Positions 1-11,700 of a stretch of 64,000 bases of DNA are shown piece by piece; positions within the stretch are counted from its first letter, which is position 1, and each line of letters opens with the position of its first letter. Origin of the DNA: Druceiella hillmani (taxonomy: Eukaryota > Arthropoda > Insecta > Lepidoptera > Hepialidae); assembly GCA_039881145.1 (NCBI GenBank), contig JAYKKI010000006.1, positions 11,809,501-11,873,500 on the forward strand. Reading direction: 5' to 3'. A program made the position numbers and the translations under genes. Below the pieces are notes generated by a model. The model was not told the origin of the DNA, did not search any database, and saw nothing but the letters and a program-made list of their open reading frames with translations.

Positions 1-240
1 CGAGCAGCAGCATTCTTCTGCATACCAAAAACTTATTACTGTGATCACCGATCCGTCTGTCAAACATGCGGATTATGGCATTTTTTCCCCATAGCAACCT
101 TAAAAACTGCTCTCAATCTGCAGTAAATACTAATCTGCAGTAAGTACTTTGCTAATATTGCCTCCGGAAGTGGGCATGGTAACGGCGTAGCAGGGTTTGC
201 TAAGAACCCATGTCAAAGATTTGCCTTCCTGACTGACGAT

Positions 241-440
241 TTGACCTGGTGACGTATTGAGAACTGACGAGAAGAACCTGACTTGATCTGATGACGTATA
301 ACACACGCACACCGAGAACTGACTAGAATATCCTGATTTGACCTGGTGATATATAATACATGCACACTGAGAACTGACGAAAAGATCCTGACTCGACCAG
401 ATGACATACAACACATGCACACTGAGGACTGACGAGAAGA
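241..440. repeat. 55-bp tandem repeat, about 3.5 copies
   Basis: The motif GAGAACTGAC and its variants recur at 259, 314, 369 and (as GAGGACTGAC) 424, which gives a period of 55 bp. Copies have diverged by roughly 10-20%. Small open frames on the minus strand through this stretch simply follow the repeat and show no protein family. Confidence 0.85.
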
Positions 441-1321
441 TTGTTGAGCTGGAAGAAGAACTAAGCAAGGAGTTCGCGAATGCGATCATGTGCCAGAAGG
501 CGCAGAGTGGCACTCACTCTTGCTAGCTGGGCAATTGACCTTATAAAGTTTGCGGGAAGTATTTGGATGCAGGCGGCATGGGATCAATCTTTGTGGAAGT
601 CTATGAGGGAGATCTATGTTTCGATGTCTTCCGGCTGATGATGAAATGGCTGATAAAGTTCACTGGCTTTAAATGATATTTAAAATTATATTTCGAAGCA
701 GCTTTCAGATATGAAATTTTTTTTGCATAGACATTAGGAGTATCATTGAAAAAAGCTCTTTGAGTAGAGTACAAAACCAATTTTTTCATTCTTTTTTAAC
801 TGTAAAAATAAAATTAGGTGGATCATCAAAATGAAATTTTTATACCCATTTTGTTACCAGGGTTATCTCAAAAACGCCAGTACGTAGGAACTGTAATTAG
901 CTCTAATATATTTGATTTTTATATTTGATCTTTTTTAAACAAAACAACAACAACAAAATAAAATTAAATATGAAATGGTAAGAAAGTATTGAGTAATAAA
1001 ACTGTACTATTTTTGGGAAGTACACCGTATTTTTGTGTCTTTAAAAGACATGTTAGACTATGTATATAATTTAAATGTTTGTAAATAGTTTAATAGAAAC
1101 ACTATAACCATCCTTAAATGTTTTAATTTCTATATGCACTGAAGCATGTAGGGAACAGTGAGAGTTGTGCTTGTACTTAACAGGTTCAATTCCTAGTGTT
1201 TCTAAGTGTTAATTGGTTTTAAATTCATTAACAACACAATTCACGGCCAACCCTTTATTTACACAAATAATTTAATGTATAAAAAGATAATAAATATTTA
1301 AAAGAGATTAACGTTTTTTGG
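441..1321. other. AT-rich stretch, nothing recognised
   Basis: I see no protein family, RNA gene or repeat structure here. The first 200 bases are less AT-rich and contain a short coding-like run, but it ends at stops and matches nothing I know. Confidence 0.5.
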
Positions 1322-1413
1322 CATACACAATAAATGCATATTTTTGACATACACAATAAATGCATATTTTTGACATACACAATAAATGAATATTTTTGAC
1401 ATACACAATAAAT
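1322..1413. repeat. 26-bp tandem repeat, about 3.5 copies
   Basis: CATACACAATAAATG recurs at 1322, 1348, 1374 and 1400, an exact period of 26 bp with very few differences between copies. This suggests recent amplification. Confidence 0.9.
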
Positions 1414-1659
1414 GCGTGTAAAACCGAGTAAGCAAATTTATCAAATATGATTTATTAAGTGATTTACCAAAAACAAAGCTTTATTTTCAGTATTAGTATT
1501 GATTGAGCTCCAAAGTGACAACTTTGGCATATGTATGCTAGTGAGAAAACTCTGTATTGTTGCTTAGTGGAATATATATTGTTTATTTAAATATAACAAA
1601 TATCTAACAGCTTATTTATCTCGCGAAATTCTATATAAAAAGAAATTTTAGAGATTTTA

Positions 1660-1820
1660 ATTTGAATATATTTGACGTTAATTTTGTAGAAATTTATTAT
1701 TCACAATTAAATTAAACTATGTGATGTAGTATTATTTCTACTTTCTTTAAGTTCTTTACCACAACCTAGGTTTCGTTGTATTACAACATCTTCAGGTGGG
1801 CTATTAACAAAGATAGCTTT
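1660..1820 (-). repeat. Dispersed repeat carrying a hammerhead-like motif, copy A
   Basis: This 160-bp stretch is homologous to the reverse complement of about 47205-47375 and, for its inner part, to 47092-47200. The homology runs from the TTGAATATATTTGACG side to the CCCACCTGAAGA side with about 90% identity, so this is a multi-copy family. No coding sequence accompanies it. Penelope-like retroelements and retrozymes are known to carry hammerhead motifs in their terminal repeats, but I see no reverse transcriptase or GIY-YIG domain nearby, so membership in either is only inferred. Confidence 0.75.
1759..1799 (-). ncRNA. Candidate type I hammerhead ribozyme motif, copy A
   Basis: Read 5' to 3' on the minus strand, the motif has helix I strand CCAC, core CTGAAGA, one unpaired T, a 5-bp helix II GTTGT/ACAAC with loop AAT, then GAA, helix III ACC/GGT, the expected cleavage base T, and the second helix I strand GTGG. 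All of these fit the hammerhead consensus (CUGANGA, GAA, A15.1-U16.1, H17). Two points weaken it: the extra unpaired base before helix II and a 2-nt helix III loop. The 8-nt palindrome ACCTAGGT could instead form helix III between two molecules, as in known dimeric hammerheads. Self-cleavage is inferred. Confidence 0.5.
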
Positions 1821-2925
1821 TATTTTACTGTTATATGATGTATATATTTCTTAGTTGAAAAACCATATTGGTTCACTTTCTGGGTTTTGTCAGTTTGCTA
1901 GGTATATATTCTTGCTATTAGTAGATTTCTCAGCAACTATTACTTAGCAGGTTATATAACCTGTTGACTTAATCAACTTTATTAAGAGAAGCCCCTACTT
2001 TACTAGGATTGTTTAAATGGTTAAAAAGCTTAGATTGAAACAGAAAAGGGAAGATACAATACGCTTTAACGGTGCTCAGTTTGAGTAAACCAGGTCCAAT
2101 GGACTTGGTTTTGTTTTGTTCAATTCAGTTGTACTCAGACCGGCGGTTCCAATATTATTATAGATGTGGGGTTCTCCAATTAAAATTGCCAATATTTTTA
2201 GTCAAAAAATACCTTCTCATGCTTTTACCATATGCATTAACCATTCACAAAATAAAAACAGGACATATGGAGTTACTTTTCCTGTGCAATTACGAAAAAG
2301 TTATAAGTTTTCAACAAAATATTTTCTTTTAATACTGCCATGTTTGAATGACAGAAGCATGCACAAGGGCTACGTGAGAAGCGATAGTATTAGCTGTCGT
2401 CAAGTGCAAATTGTCAACATGTTTTGATATGTTGACTTGCAATGCGTTGTTTTGTCTCTGTCGGTTGGTTTTGTATGTAGGCAATTTGGGATTGAAGCCA
2501 TGAGAGTTTATGTGCATGTACAATAGGTATGGCCATTTTGTATTTACATAAAGTCTATTACTTTACCTAAAAGTCTTTTCATTTACGCTGTTTTGCATGC
2601 ATTTATTATTTATGTAAGGGTAAGGTCAAAAAGAACAAATATTTATTTCATTTACTCTAAATTCTCTATGATACGTCATGTCACGTCTGCGTTTAACTTC
2701 ATGCACTCCATGGTTTTGATATTTTTAAATTTCATATAGTAAGGATTGGAAAAATATTTCTTAGTCTTAATTGTAATTTACTAGAATTATCAAAATGGTT
2801 TCAAATTATCGATCAGTAGTTTATATTCTACTATTACTAATGGAAGAAACAGCATTCTACAGATGCCTGCCGTTATCTAATTGTGCATTAATAAACTTCC
2901 ATCAATGATCCTATTTATCTTACAG
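1821..2925. other. Presumed intron or spacer, nothing recognised
   Basis: AT-rich sequence between the hammerhead-bearing repeat and the Nop9-like exon. It would be intron if upstream exons of that gene lie to the left, but I could not find any pumilio-repeat coding sequence in it. Overlapping small open frames around 2072-2523 have no family signature. Confidence 0.45.
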
Positions 2926-3189
2926 GGATTCTACCAACAATTGGCTATGTCTCAATATGGCTCCCGAGCCTTCGAAGTCATCTTCAAGACTTCATCTGTT
3001 GAACAGCAGATAAAGATTATGACTGAGATTGCTGACAAGGGTCAAATTTTGAACAGTACTATGTATGGCCGTGTCATCAATGCTAAGTATAATGTAGAAC
3101 TCTTCAATGTTTCTGTCGACAAGTGGAAAGCAGCGCAACAAAAGAATGAGAAGAGGAAGAATGTGTTTAAAGACATAATAAAAAGTTAA
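2926..3189 (+). CDS. Nop9: Nop9-like pumilio-repeat protein, last exon
   Basis: The exon begins after the splice acceptor TTTATCTTACAG and reads 87 codons to a TAA. The product resembles the C-terminal end of the Nop9 family: an opening MSQYGSRAFE block typical of a pumilio-like repeat, then an LNSTMYGRVI block, then a lysine-rich tail ending FKDIIKS. Nop9 is a nucleolar RNA-binding protein needed for small-subunit rRNA processing. Only the final exon is visible. The missing N-terminal repeats should lie left of the window or behind a long intron; a retrocopy is unlikely because an acceptor precedes the homology. An AATAAA-type signal occurs near 3370. The assignment comes from remembered family features, not an alignment. 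Confidence 0.65.
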   Translation, partial: GFYQQLAMSQYGSRAFEVIFKTSSVEQQIKIMTEIADKGQILNSTMYGRVINAKYNVELFNVSVDKWKAAQQKNEKRKNVFKDIIKS

Positions 3190-3447
3190 TTTGTGATTCA
3201 TTATTACCATTAAAACAAAGAAACAACTAATTACATAGTTTTTTAGACTTATGTTTTTCTTTTCTAACATCATAGCTATGTATGTTTAGAACCAATTACT
3301 ATCCATTATGTCTTGTTTACCAGCAGGCTATTAGAAGTATAAACAGCAGAAATTTGAAAGGTTTTCGGATAATAAATAGCATTTCTTTAATACTGTATAT
3401 AACACCGTCAAACATTTTAATATATTTTTTTACGTGACAATTTTTTG

Positions 3448-3658
3448 TCATCGTCGTGGTGTGTTGGGTTAATCACAAGGCATACGGCCTTTGACGATGC
3501 AGGTGCGCTGCATCGTCACGGGGGGACACGGGTTCGTTTCCCGGCCGTTCCTCGAATGGGGCTGGACTGGTGTTATGGTTGGCTGTAAGAGATTGCTCTT
3601 GTAGCAATAAGTCCGCCATATGTATCAATTAGATACATTAAAGTAGATAAATAAATAA
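3448..3658 (+). mobile_element. tRNA-like SINE
   Basis: The stretch is far more GC-rich than its surroundings. It contains a match to the Pol III B box (GGTTCGTTTCC near 3531) and ends in an ATAAATAAATAA tail. Its 3' part (GCTCTTGTAGCAATAAGTCC) resembles the tail shared by many insect RTE-type LINEs and their SINE partners, although this is from memory. There is no open frame. A truncated LINE 3' end is the alternative. Confidence 0.55.
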
Positions 3659-3659
3659 T

Positions 3660-4639
3660 TTTTCATTTCCTTTAAATTTTTTGCCAACATAATCATGGTC
3701 TACATTCATTAAAACAATAAAATAGTAGTGGCACCTTGGTACAGGAGTGTCTTCTGACAGGTGTTTTCATGCATATTTGACAAAGTTGAATACAGTACTT
3801 ATAATATTGTAAGTATTAAAAAGGAGTTTAAAAAATGATGAACGTTTAGTTATGAATCGAAACACCTCATCTAAGCTGGTTTACAACTATTTTGGTTTGG
3901 AGATATGAGATTAATATGCGGAGCAAGAAATATCCCTCCTAACATTATAGATGTGAAATAATTTCTTTTGTTTGTTTAATAATTTCATTTTTTTTTGTGC
4001 CTAATAACTGTAACTAAAAGCCAAAATACTACACTCAATCTGTTGAATAATTGTGTTGAAATCTCAGCTGACCTATTCTACTCACTTTTCAATCGCACTC
4101 ACAATTTCATTTCGCTATCATTCATCCAAATATGAATATGTATTGTGAACAATAGCATCGGTGCTAGCAAAAAGCGGGTGTTGCTTTAGCGATCGTCACT
4201 TTGACAATATCGAAGTAAGAAAGGAAAGAAAGGGATTGGGTAAAGAAGTGGCTATTGTTAAGAAAAAAATATGTCATGTGAATATTATGTTTCATTTAGA
4301 ACCGGAAACTTTTTGCAATTTATTAAGAATCAATTCTGATTATTGAATTACTGTCATTTGCAACACCATTTATCAAAAAAAAGACACTGTTATGTGTGAA
4401 ACTGTTAAGCTAAAGAATGCTTAGTCATTACCTTGAGATTTTTAGCTATCGGTTAAAGCTACAAAGACTTGTTTTCTTAAGTAACTCTCAAAAATCAATT
4501 GCTAGAAAAGACGATTTGACATGCAACATATTGAAACTAGGCATCAATGTGTCTATTTACGATACAATCTTTTGAGTTTTAAAAAATTGATACCACAGAT
4601 TGAGTATGATATGGCGTCGGGGATAGGGGAAAAGGGGGA
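3660..4639. other. AT-rich spacer, nothing recognised
   Basis: No family, RNA gene or repeat is evident between the SINE and the pogo-like element. Confidence 0.45.
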
Positions 4640-6871
4640 AATGGGAGTCACGCGATAATTGAAATAACGAAAAGAATTGTTGTGCTGGCTTTATTAAAAT
4701 AATTTGTTTACGTACTGTAACTAATCATCTATCAATCTCAATATATTTTTTTTCATTTGGAATCATACTTTGGCATTAATTGAAGTTTCTAAAAAAATCA
4801 GCTTTGACCACCATTGTCCTGACATGCGGGTAATTGTAGTCAGCATGTAGGACAATGAGGGTCAAGGATACAATTCCCCTGTTCACCAATTGTCGCACAC
4901 ATAACCTTCAGGAGAGTCCCATCCCGTGCAGTCTGCGTGAGCTCACAATCCGCAGGATGTGCATCGTTACCACATTTCGTTGTCACAACCAAATTCGGAG
5001 CAGATCAAACAAATGTTGGCACCATCGTCGGCATCATCGTCTTCGTTGTCACCGTATATAGTAGTCAGAATTATATCGGACTCTGTGGAAGAGTTTGGAT
5101 CTTGAAGTACACGCCTCTTGGCCTTGTTTACAGATTTCTGTTGTGCAAGGCGTTTCTTGCTTCCTACCATAGCTCGTCCTTTTAATGTCTTAGCTGATTT
5201 CTTGTTATTTTCATTTCTTTTAGTATCATCTTTATTTTTTTTTGTTATTTTCTTGTTTTCTTTGTCTATCAAACTTTCTTTTAATGGTGTTGTCGTCAAA
5301 ATCTTGGCATGTTGCTTTGCGCGGCCTTTTCTTGTGGTAACAGATTGTTTTCCTTTGGGAATCGGGAGCAGTGTATTGTTTATTAATTGACTTGAATTAG
5401 CGTCTGGTACCGATTGATTTGATTGTGTTGACATGGACGGCATTTCGTTGTCAGTTGTAGAGGCCATTAATGAACATGGCATTTGAGCAGCAATCGTTTG
5501 GATGGGAACGGAAATAGAAGGTGTCTGGTTCTTAGTTGTTGAGACGGAAGCGGCCGTCGATGGGATTTGGCCGTCAGTTGTTGGGACGGAGATAACACTG
5601 TCATGGACAACTACTACAGACTCATTCAGAACTTCAGCTGCAATGAAGTCTTCTTGAGAAAATACGTTGGGGTTAAGTGGGAAAATCCCTGCTGCTCGAA
5701 AGCCCGACTCTCCTTTGCTGATTGATGCCACAGCTGAATATGCTTTATTAAACAGAGAAGTCACATCATATGGCGTTATCTTTTCTACCAGCCGATTTTT
5801 CAAATACAAGTCGCATTCTCTTTTGTACGCCGCTTTGAGTGGTCCATAGAATGTTATATCTAAGGGTTGCGTCCTGTGTGAGGTATTAGGAGGTAATGAG
5901 AGCATGTGAATATTATTTTCCTTGCAGTGCTCATATACAGCCAATGAGGTGTGACTGGTATGATTATCAAGTATAAGCAACACAGGTTCTTCTACTGTCG
6001 GTTTAGCATGACTTGTGAAATGTTTTAGACATTGATAAAAAAGATCCTCGTTGATCCAACCATTGTCGGAGCATTTGTATAATGATCCTGCAGGACCATC
6101 CTTCTCTAGCTGTGGGGTCATTCTTTTCCTGGGAAAATTGAACATCGGTGGAACAAATCCACCTGCGGCGCTCATTGCACATAATAACATTATGTTTTTC
6201 CCTCGCTCCCAGCTTGTAATGGAGCCAACCCTTTTTTGTCCCTTAGGGGCCAGTATTTTGCCAGGATCTTGCACAGTGGAAATCCCTGTTTCGTCGCAGA
6301 TGTATATATTTTTAGGAGCGAAATCATGTTTTGTCATCAACTCTTCCAGTAGTGTATAAAATAACTGAACCTCTGTTTTATTGAAAGCAGTGATACGATT
6401 AATACTAGTGGCTTCCGGTTTTCTTACGGAAATGTTATTTCTTCTCAAAAAGCCTTCCAACCAATCACGTCCTGCCATTTTTGAATTTGGGTCAAAATTA
6501 TATTTCAGTCCTAGGTCATCTGCATATTTGTAAGCTATTTTTCTTATTTGAATAGCAGAGCAACCATAAAAAATATTCGAAAGTAACTTAATCCGTTCAG
6601 CTAAAGTGTGCTCTAATTCAACAGTAAACACGGATCGGAAAAGGTTTGGTTCTTCAATCGCTTTTGGAGGCTTGAAAACGGAATGTTCATAGAGGCAGCC
6701 TGCCTCATTGAAAGTCCTTGTTTCATGAGGTCGCTTGCTTGTGCTAATGTGGCAGAAGACCAATGAGCTTTATTCGTTAATCGAGGACGTATTTTCGGCA
6801 TCTACGAATAAGAAAAAGAAATAAATTATAAAATAAAGGTAAGCGGGCTATGGGAGACACTGACTCCCATT
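4640..6871 (-). mobile_element. Pogo/Tigger-type DNA transposon
   Basis: The transposase relic is bracketed by an 11-bp inverted match, AATGGGAGTCA at 4640-4650 and its complement TGACTCCCATT at 6861-6871, each 70-240 bp outside the coding region. These may be remnants of terminal repeats, but the match is short and I could not find a flanking TA duplication, so the ends are approximate. Confidence 0.5.
4882..6801 (-). pseudogene. Pogo/Tigger-like DDE transposase, frameshifted
   Basis: Reading starts at an ATG at 6801 with a psq-type helix-turn-helix (RQAASMNIPFSSLQKRLKN). A frameshift near 6660 then moves to the frame that stays open down to 4967. That frame holds a CENP-B-like second DNA-binding region and a DDE_1 superfamily catalytic core: first aspartate in YICDETG, second in LLILDNHTSH, third in TQPLDITFYG. 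A long Ser/Thr/Lys-rich tail follows. Past the in-frame stop at 4967 the same frame continues as a Cys/His zinc-binding tail (CLIC, RCTSC, AHADC) broken by a TAA, a TGA, and a final Cys changed to Trp. The main core of nearly 600 codons is open, so inactivation looks recent. Confidence 0.85.
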
Positions 6872-7029
6872 GCCCAATAATAGATGTTCGTCAAAAAAAT
6901 CTAATATAAATAATTAGCTTAAGGATTCACTGAAAATCTTTCATTGTACAATTTTTACGTGGTTTATACAAAACGTAGTTGATAACACATTAATAAAATT
7001 ACTTTAAAAATAATTACTTCCTGTTTAAT

Positions 7030-7770
7030 TTGTGCACACGTAAAATTAGATCAAAAACGCAGGAAACAGTGACGCGGCCTTCCCTTGTGTTTACTGACGG
7101 GCGAACTGAACGGCCGTGCGGCGGCGGACGAGGAGTGGTACGATCGGCTATTTTCGCCGCTATTCGTGTTTCAACGGGTTTTTGTATAAGGGCGATTTAA
7201 AAGTCGCGACCGACGGACACGACTTACGCCCGTATGCACCACACACGGTCAGGACTCTCAGTCCGATTTACTGATAGTTAAAAACCTATTTTGTATGGAT
7301 ATTTTAGGTCGGACATCTGCGCGCTCAAGTTTACGTCTTCGATATATTGCTGATAGTTTTCACGTTTAGGTGCAATAAGCACTGGCCAGATGTGGCATCA
7401 GTCACTTAGATCGGTCGCGTCTGATAATATGTTCCACGCTTTATGCGGTGTGCAAAGATGTTGGGGAAGACGCGCGCGGCCCACTCTCTACTAGATATGC
7501 CATGTCTGTTCAAACGTTGTGTCATGGAACTGTGCAAATGCACAATTCAAGTGAAAAAGTGTGAGTGTACATGCATTGAGTTTTTACGTTACGGCCATGC
7601 ATCAGGTCTTTGCGTGAGTATGTTAAAAGTGGATGGACTGTTTATATTGCTTAGTGAGCCTGCACCCAAATGACGCTCAGGGTTTCGTACATATGGCAAA
7701 TCTAGTGAGAGCGGGCCGCGCGCGTCTTCAAACATCTTTGTCGCTATGCGATGGCTAGAGTGAGCCGACG
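7030..7770. other. CpG-rich island
   Basis: This is the most GC- and CpG-rich stretch of the left third (CGGCCGTGCGGCGGCGGACG; GGGCCGCGCGCGTCTTC). It could be the 5' part of the hAT element that follows: CAGTGACGCGGCC at 7066 partly mirrors the hAT right end at 11142. It could also be the promoter or first exon of an unrecognised gene. The open frame at 7443-7673 is cysteine-rich but matches no family I know. Confidence 0.35.
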
Positions 7771-9049
7771 GGGATTCCCCTTGTGATGCGATGACGCTAT
7801 TTTAATTTTTAGTAAAACTTACGAATAAAAAGTAAAAAATACGTCAGCAGAGGAAAACGTAGATGAAGTGTTATAGTGCGATAAAGTTACATTAAGATTT
7901 AGTTAATGTATTATTTCACAACTGCGAAGTGAACACAAAACATAGTATCTAATTTAGTCGAAGGAAAATTTAAACGTTACTTAGATATATTTTATATATT
8001 AAAGACATTTATATTTTATGTTTGTTTATCTAAAATACCAGTTCCGAAAACAAACCATTTGGTACCAAATTTCGAAAGATCAATGAATATTATGTTTTCT
8101 GTGTACTTACACTTTTCCTTGTAATATTATTTTGTCCTTGCTTTAGTTTTATGCTTCTCAGAATGTTTTTATACAGCCCTGAAACCAGTGCAACTAACGA
8201 GAGTCAACTGTAGTATAATACTGTTTGACATGTTTATAGTGGATCAATTTTTTTTTCTGACAGAGAGCATCATTACTAATCTACTAAAGTAAACATTACT
8301 CAGTTCCGTGAAAATGTGTAGTTTATACGTTACTATTTTTTAAATTTTGTATGTAAAGTCCTTTACTCTGTTTACAAAGTCTAAACTGACGTAACTAAGT
8401 GAAAACTATCGCGATATATATTTGGTAAAAAACAAGTTTTGACCTTATTTTAAGCTTTTCTGGTCGGTTGCAGGATCCGCGGATAGACTGAGGTACCGGC
8501 GAATTGTCTTCGAAACGGTGGGCAACATCGTCTACCGCTTCGAAACAACTTGCTGGCAGAAACAAACGGCACAGGAGGAAGAAAGCAACACGGCACACAA
8601 CACGAACAATTTCTGACCATAGAACCGAAGCTCAGATTTGCGCATTTAACTTTTTGATTACCGGGATCCACATAGGCAATAATTTAAATCCGTCTTCATG
8701 GTTGAATTTATTTGGGTTCTTTTTAATTTCAATCGCCTCACTCACCATTCTCGGATAACAGAGTCGTCGCGTCGAATTTATTTTCACGGAGTTAAAATTT
8801 GCTTTAAAAGGTTAGCAATGATGTTCTTTGTCAAAAAAAAATTGAACCACTACATTGTAAAGGAACCACTTGGTATATTATATTTTATATCATCGTGTTC
8901 AATCATTCAAAATTCAAAATGTCGCATTCATAGATTTATAATTGCTTTTTGCCAAGCAATTAGTTTCTGAAGATGCTGATTTAGATAAGTCCACAACGCA
9001 TAAATTATAATAACTCTAATTCATAGCCCAGGATAAATGATAAGGTTAT
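7771..9049. other. Mostly AT-rich, one coding-like island at 8470-8640
   Basis: Nothing is recognised in most of it. At 8470-8640 a less AT-rich island follows an acceptor-like GGTTGCAG and stays open in two plus-strand frames, one rich in Arg, Ser and Thr. I cannot assign it to a family. It may be part of the hAT element 5' region. Confidence 0.35.
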
Positions 9050-10960
9050 GTATTATCTGGTTGAACGTAGACCAGAGCAAGGAAAATACTGCGATTTTTG
9101 ATTTTCGATGTCTGGTGATGGGAGAACGCTTGCAACTGATTTTCTGAGAGAGGTTTCTGACTGTGTCAAATGATGAGAAAAAAGAGGACGTGCACGAGAG
9201 AAAAAGTTTTTCAAAAGGTTTTCGTGATTGGAAACATTTAAATTCAAGGATCGGTGAATTCTACGAGAGCTATGCAGAAAACCGTGAATGCAATATGGAA
9301 AGAAAGAAATGCGACTGATAAAAGGTAAAATCTTAGATGATGAAAAAGAAAATTGGATGCACATTCTAAAGGTGATAATAGAATCGGTAGTTATGCCAAA
9401 ACAACCTGGTACTGAGAGGTAGAGTTGAAAAATGGGACTGGTATTTTTTGAGTACTCTAGAATTTCTGACTAAGTATAATTCACATATAAAAGAACACGT
9501 GTCTTCTATTATAAAGGGAAGCCTTTCTTACTTCTCACCAACTATACAAAACATAGTAATTTATGTACTTGAATTAATAGTAAAAAGTGTAGTATTACAG
9601 TATCTCATTTGATTGTACTCCAGGGATCAGCTACCAAGAACAAATGTCAGAAATTGTGCGCTATGTAAATGCAAGTAATGAACAATGTATGATTGAAGAA
9701 AGTTTTTTGGATTTTACAAAAACCGGAAGTGGACTGACGGACAAAATTGTAAATAAATTAAACAAAGATGGTCTTAAGCTATCAGATCAGATGTAGAGGA
9801 CAGTCATATAACAACGGCGCTAACATGGCGGATAAATGTTAAAGTGTAAAGCGCGAATCTTAGACCTGAATGAATATGCCAGATTTTTGTTGCGTAGTGA
9901 TCACTCACTAAATTTAGTTGGAGCTCATACGTCGTTTGTAACAACAGAAATGACTACGTTTTTCGATAAAGTGCAAAATATTTTTAATTATTTTTCTGCA
10001 TCGACTGAACGTTGGAGTACTTTATCAAATTTTTAACTTGACTTTGAAGGGTCACTTTGATACGAGATTGTCGTCAAAATGTCACCAATTCACTCTATTC
10101 ACTCTATATACTCGAAAACTACCACAAATTATACACCAAATATTATATTCCATTGAAGAAAGAAATAATGAAGGGAGGAAATATACAGGCGATTCTGTAT
10201 CTTCAGTTGAAGTATTTTAAAAATTACCAATTTAAAATTTATTTGTTTATTGGTTCTATGGGATCATATTCTCAGTATTGACAAGTTAATAGCATTTTAC
10301 AGAAAAAAACATGTTCTTTGTGGTTGTATCAAAATATTTGCAAGGCCTTGTGTATTGATTTAGCAAGAAACCTAACAATCGTGATATTGATGGAACCGGA
10401 ATTTTCTGGAAAGCGCAAATAAAAGGTTAAAATAATATTCGACAAAAGGACCAAGGATGATGCGGATATAATGACTCCACTTTAAAAGTTAAAAATTCAG
10501 CTTTGCTGTGTTCTGGACACACTTATTCAGCAAATGGGATGGAGATTTTAAGGCTTAGCTGCGGTAGCTTCTGACTTTGGTTTCCTAATAGAATCCTCCG
10601 TAATGAGTTTAGTTTAGAGGTTGAAAGCGACAAACGCCAAATAAAATGACCTGATTTAAAAAATGCATATTACTTTGCATTTCTTAATTGCTGTGAAGAA
10701 TATGGCTTAGTGACCGATTATTCCGATACAGGGATTGCTCATGGCCTAATATGGAGCTAATACTACCTGTCACTTCTGCCAGCTGTGAAAGAGCTTTCAG
10801 CAAATTAAAAATAATAAAAAAAATATTTTCGACCGCAGACTTGTCAGGAAGGTTTGAGTAATCTTGTTACACTTTCGATTGAATATGACATTGCAGGAAG
10901 TATTGATGTAGACCATGTGATTGATAAATTAGCTTCAGAAAAAAACTAGAAAAGCAACAT
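9050..10960 (+). pseudogene. hAT transposase relic, ZMYM1/DUF4371 type
   Basis: Pieces of a ZMYM1-like hAT transposase appear in order on the plus strand, in shifting frames with many stops. They are a zinc-finger (TTF-type) region with DWKHLNSRI near 9220; a KILDDEKENW block near 9330; a DUF4371-type core from about 9640 (MSEIVRYVNA, then EESFLDFTKT); HSLNLVGAHT near 9905; NIFNYFSAST near 9980; and the hAT dimerisation motif LPVTSASCERAFSKLK near 10755. At least four frame changes and many stops make it nonfunctional. It is related to host ZMYM1-type proteins, but the decay says transposon relic. Confidence 0.8.
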
Positions 10961-11126
10961 ATTCTCAACATATTCTTTCAACATATTCTCACATTTCAGT
11001 GATTTTATATCTAATGCTTAAATGTATAACTTGAAATTATTGTATTGTTTTTCTTCCTATAAAATAAGTAAAATAAGTGCCATAAATTTTGAGGAGCGCA
11101 AATCTTGCCCTCGGCACTCATGTCCT

Positions 11127-11142
11127 TGGCTACGACACTGAT
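11127..11142. repeat. Probable right terminal repeat of the hAT element
   Basis: CTTGGCTACGACACTG ends the stretch. Its complement CAGTGTCGTAGCCAAG is the usual form of ZMYM1-type hAT termini. It lies 180 bp past the transposase stop, as expected. The weak left partner is CAGTGACGCGGCC at 7066, and no 8-bp target duplication is visible. Confidence 0.5.
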
Positions 11143-11395
11143 CTCACATTTAACTTTTTTTATCTCAAATAAGAATTTACAAAAACAGGGATCAATTATC
11201 ACAACTGTCCACTCTAGTTTCTTTGATGATAATCTTGGAGCGACACGGTCACTATCAGTCAGATTTCTGACAATCCTTGCAACGTTTTCCTACGTTTCTT
11301 TTGTATGTTTGTGAAATAAAGGATAAAATATATTGTTGAAACATGTATTCAACGTAAAAAATGTATACATGTTTCAATTATAAAAACTACGAAAG

Positions 11396-11700
11396 TTACG
11401 AAACAGTCAGAATTCTATGTAGTTGACGATTGACAACTGTCGTTCCATATTCCATACATAACGACCGTGACCATACATAACGATTGTTTGGATTGGAGGC
11501 GTAACCTACGTATCTATTGTCATTATTACACTTTTTCTTCTTGGCATCGTTCCAAGACTTGTATTTCTTAGCACTGCACGAATATGATTTCAGCATTCTA
11601 ACGACGTAAAGCACCAACCTTTCTATAACTGCAATCCTGAGAAAGATTGTCGGGCAGGGCCTTCCATCGTTGGGAAATAGTCCACTTGGGGCCAATAGTC
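11396..11700 (-). pseudogene. Lipase/phospholipase A1 last-exon relic
   Basis: Minus-strand frames here are homologous to the last exon of the lipase gene at 20260-20612. An opening VDYF-P/NDGR block matches VDYYPNGG, and SAKKYKSWNDAKKKKCNNDN with following GYASNPN matches [20 protein letters not shown] and GFASNPD. The first and second blocks are in different frames. The catalytic SHSRA is unrecognisable. The C-terminal end differs and stops early. No other exon of the copy is visible nearby, so it is a fragment of a tandem paralogue or of an older duplication. Confidence 0.75.

Noticed and set aside
130..513. 127-codon minus-strand open frame
   Set aside because: It follows the 55-bp tandem repeat, is Ser/Val-biased and has no family signature.
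4967..6359. Plus-strand open frames opposite the pogo transposase
   Set aside because: Shadows of the minus-strand coding sequence.
7066..11142. A full-length hAT element from CAGTGACGCGGCC to CGACACTG
   Set aside because: Only about 10 of 13 terminal bases agree and flanking duplications differ, so only the right end is reported as probable.
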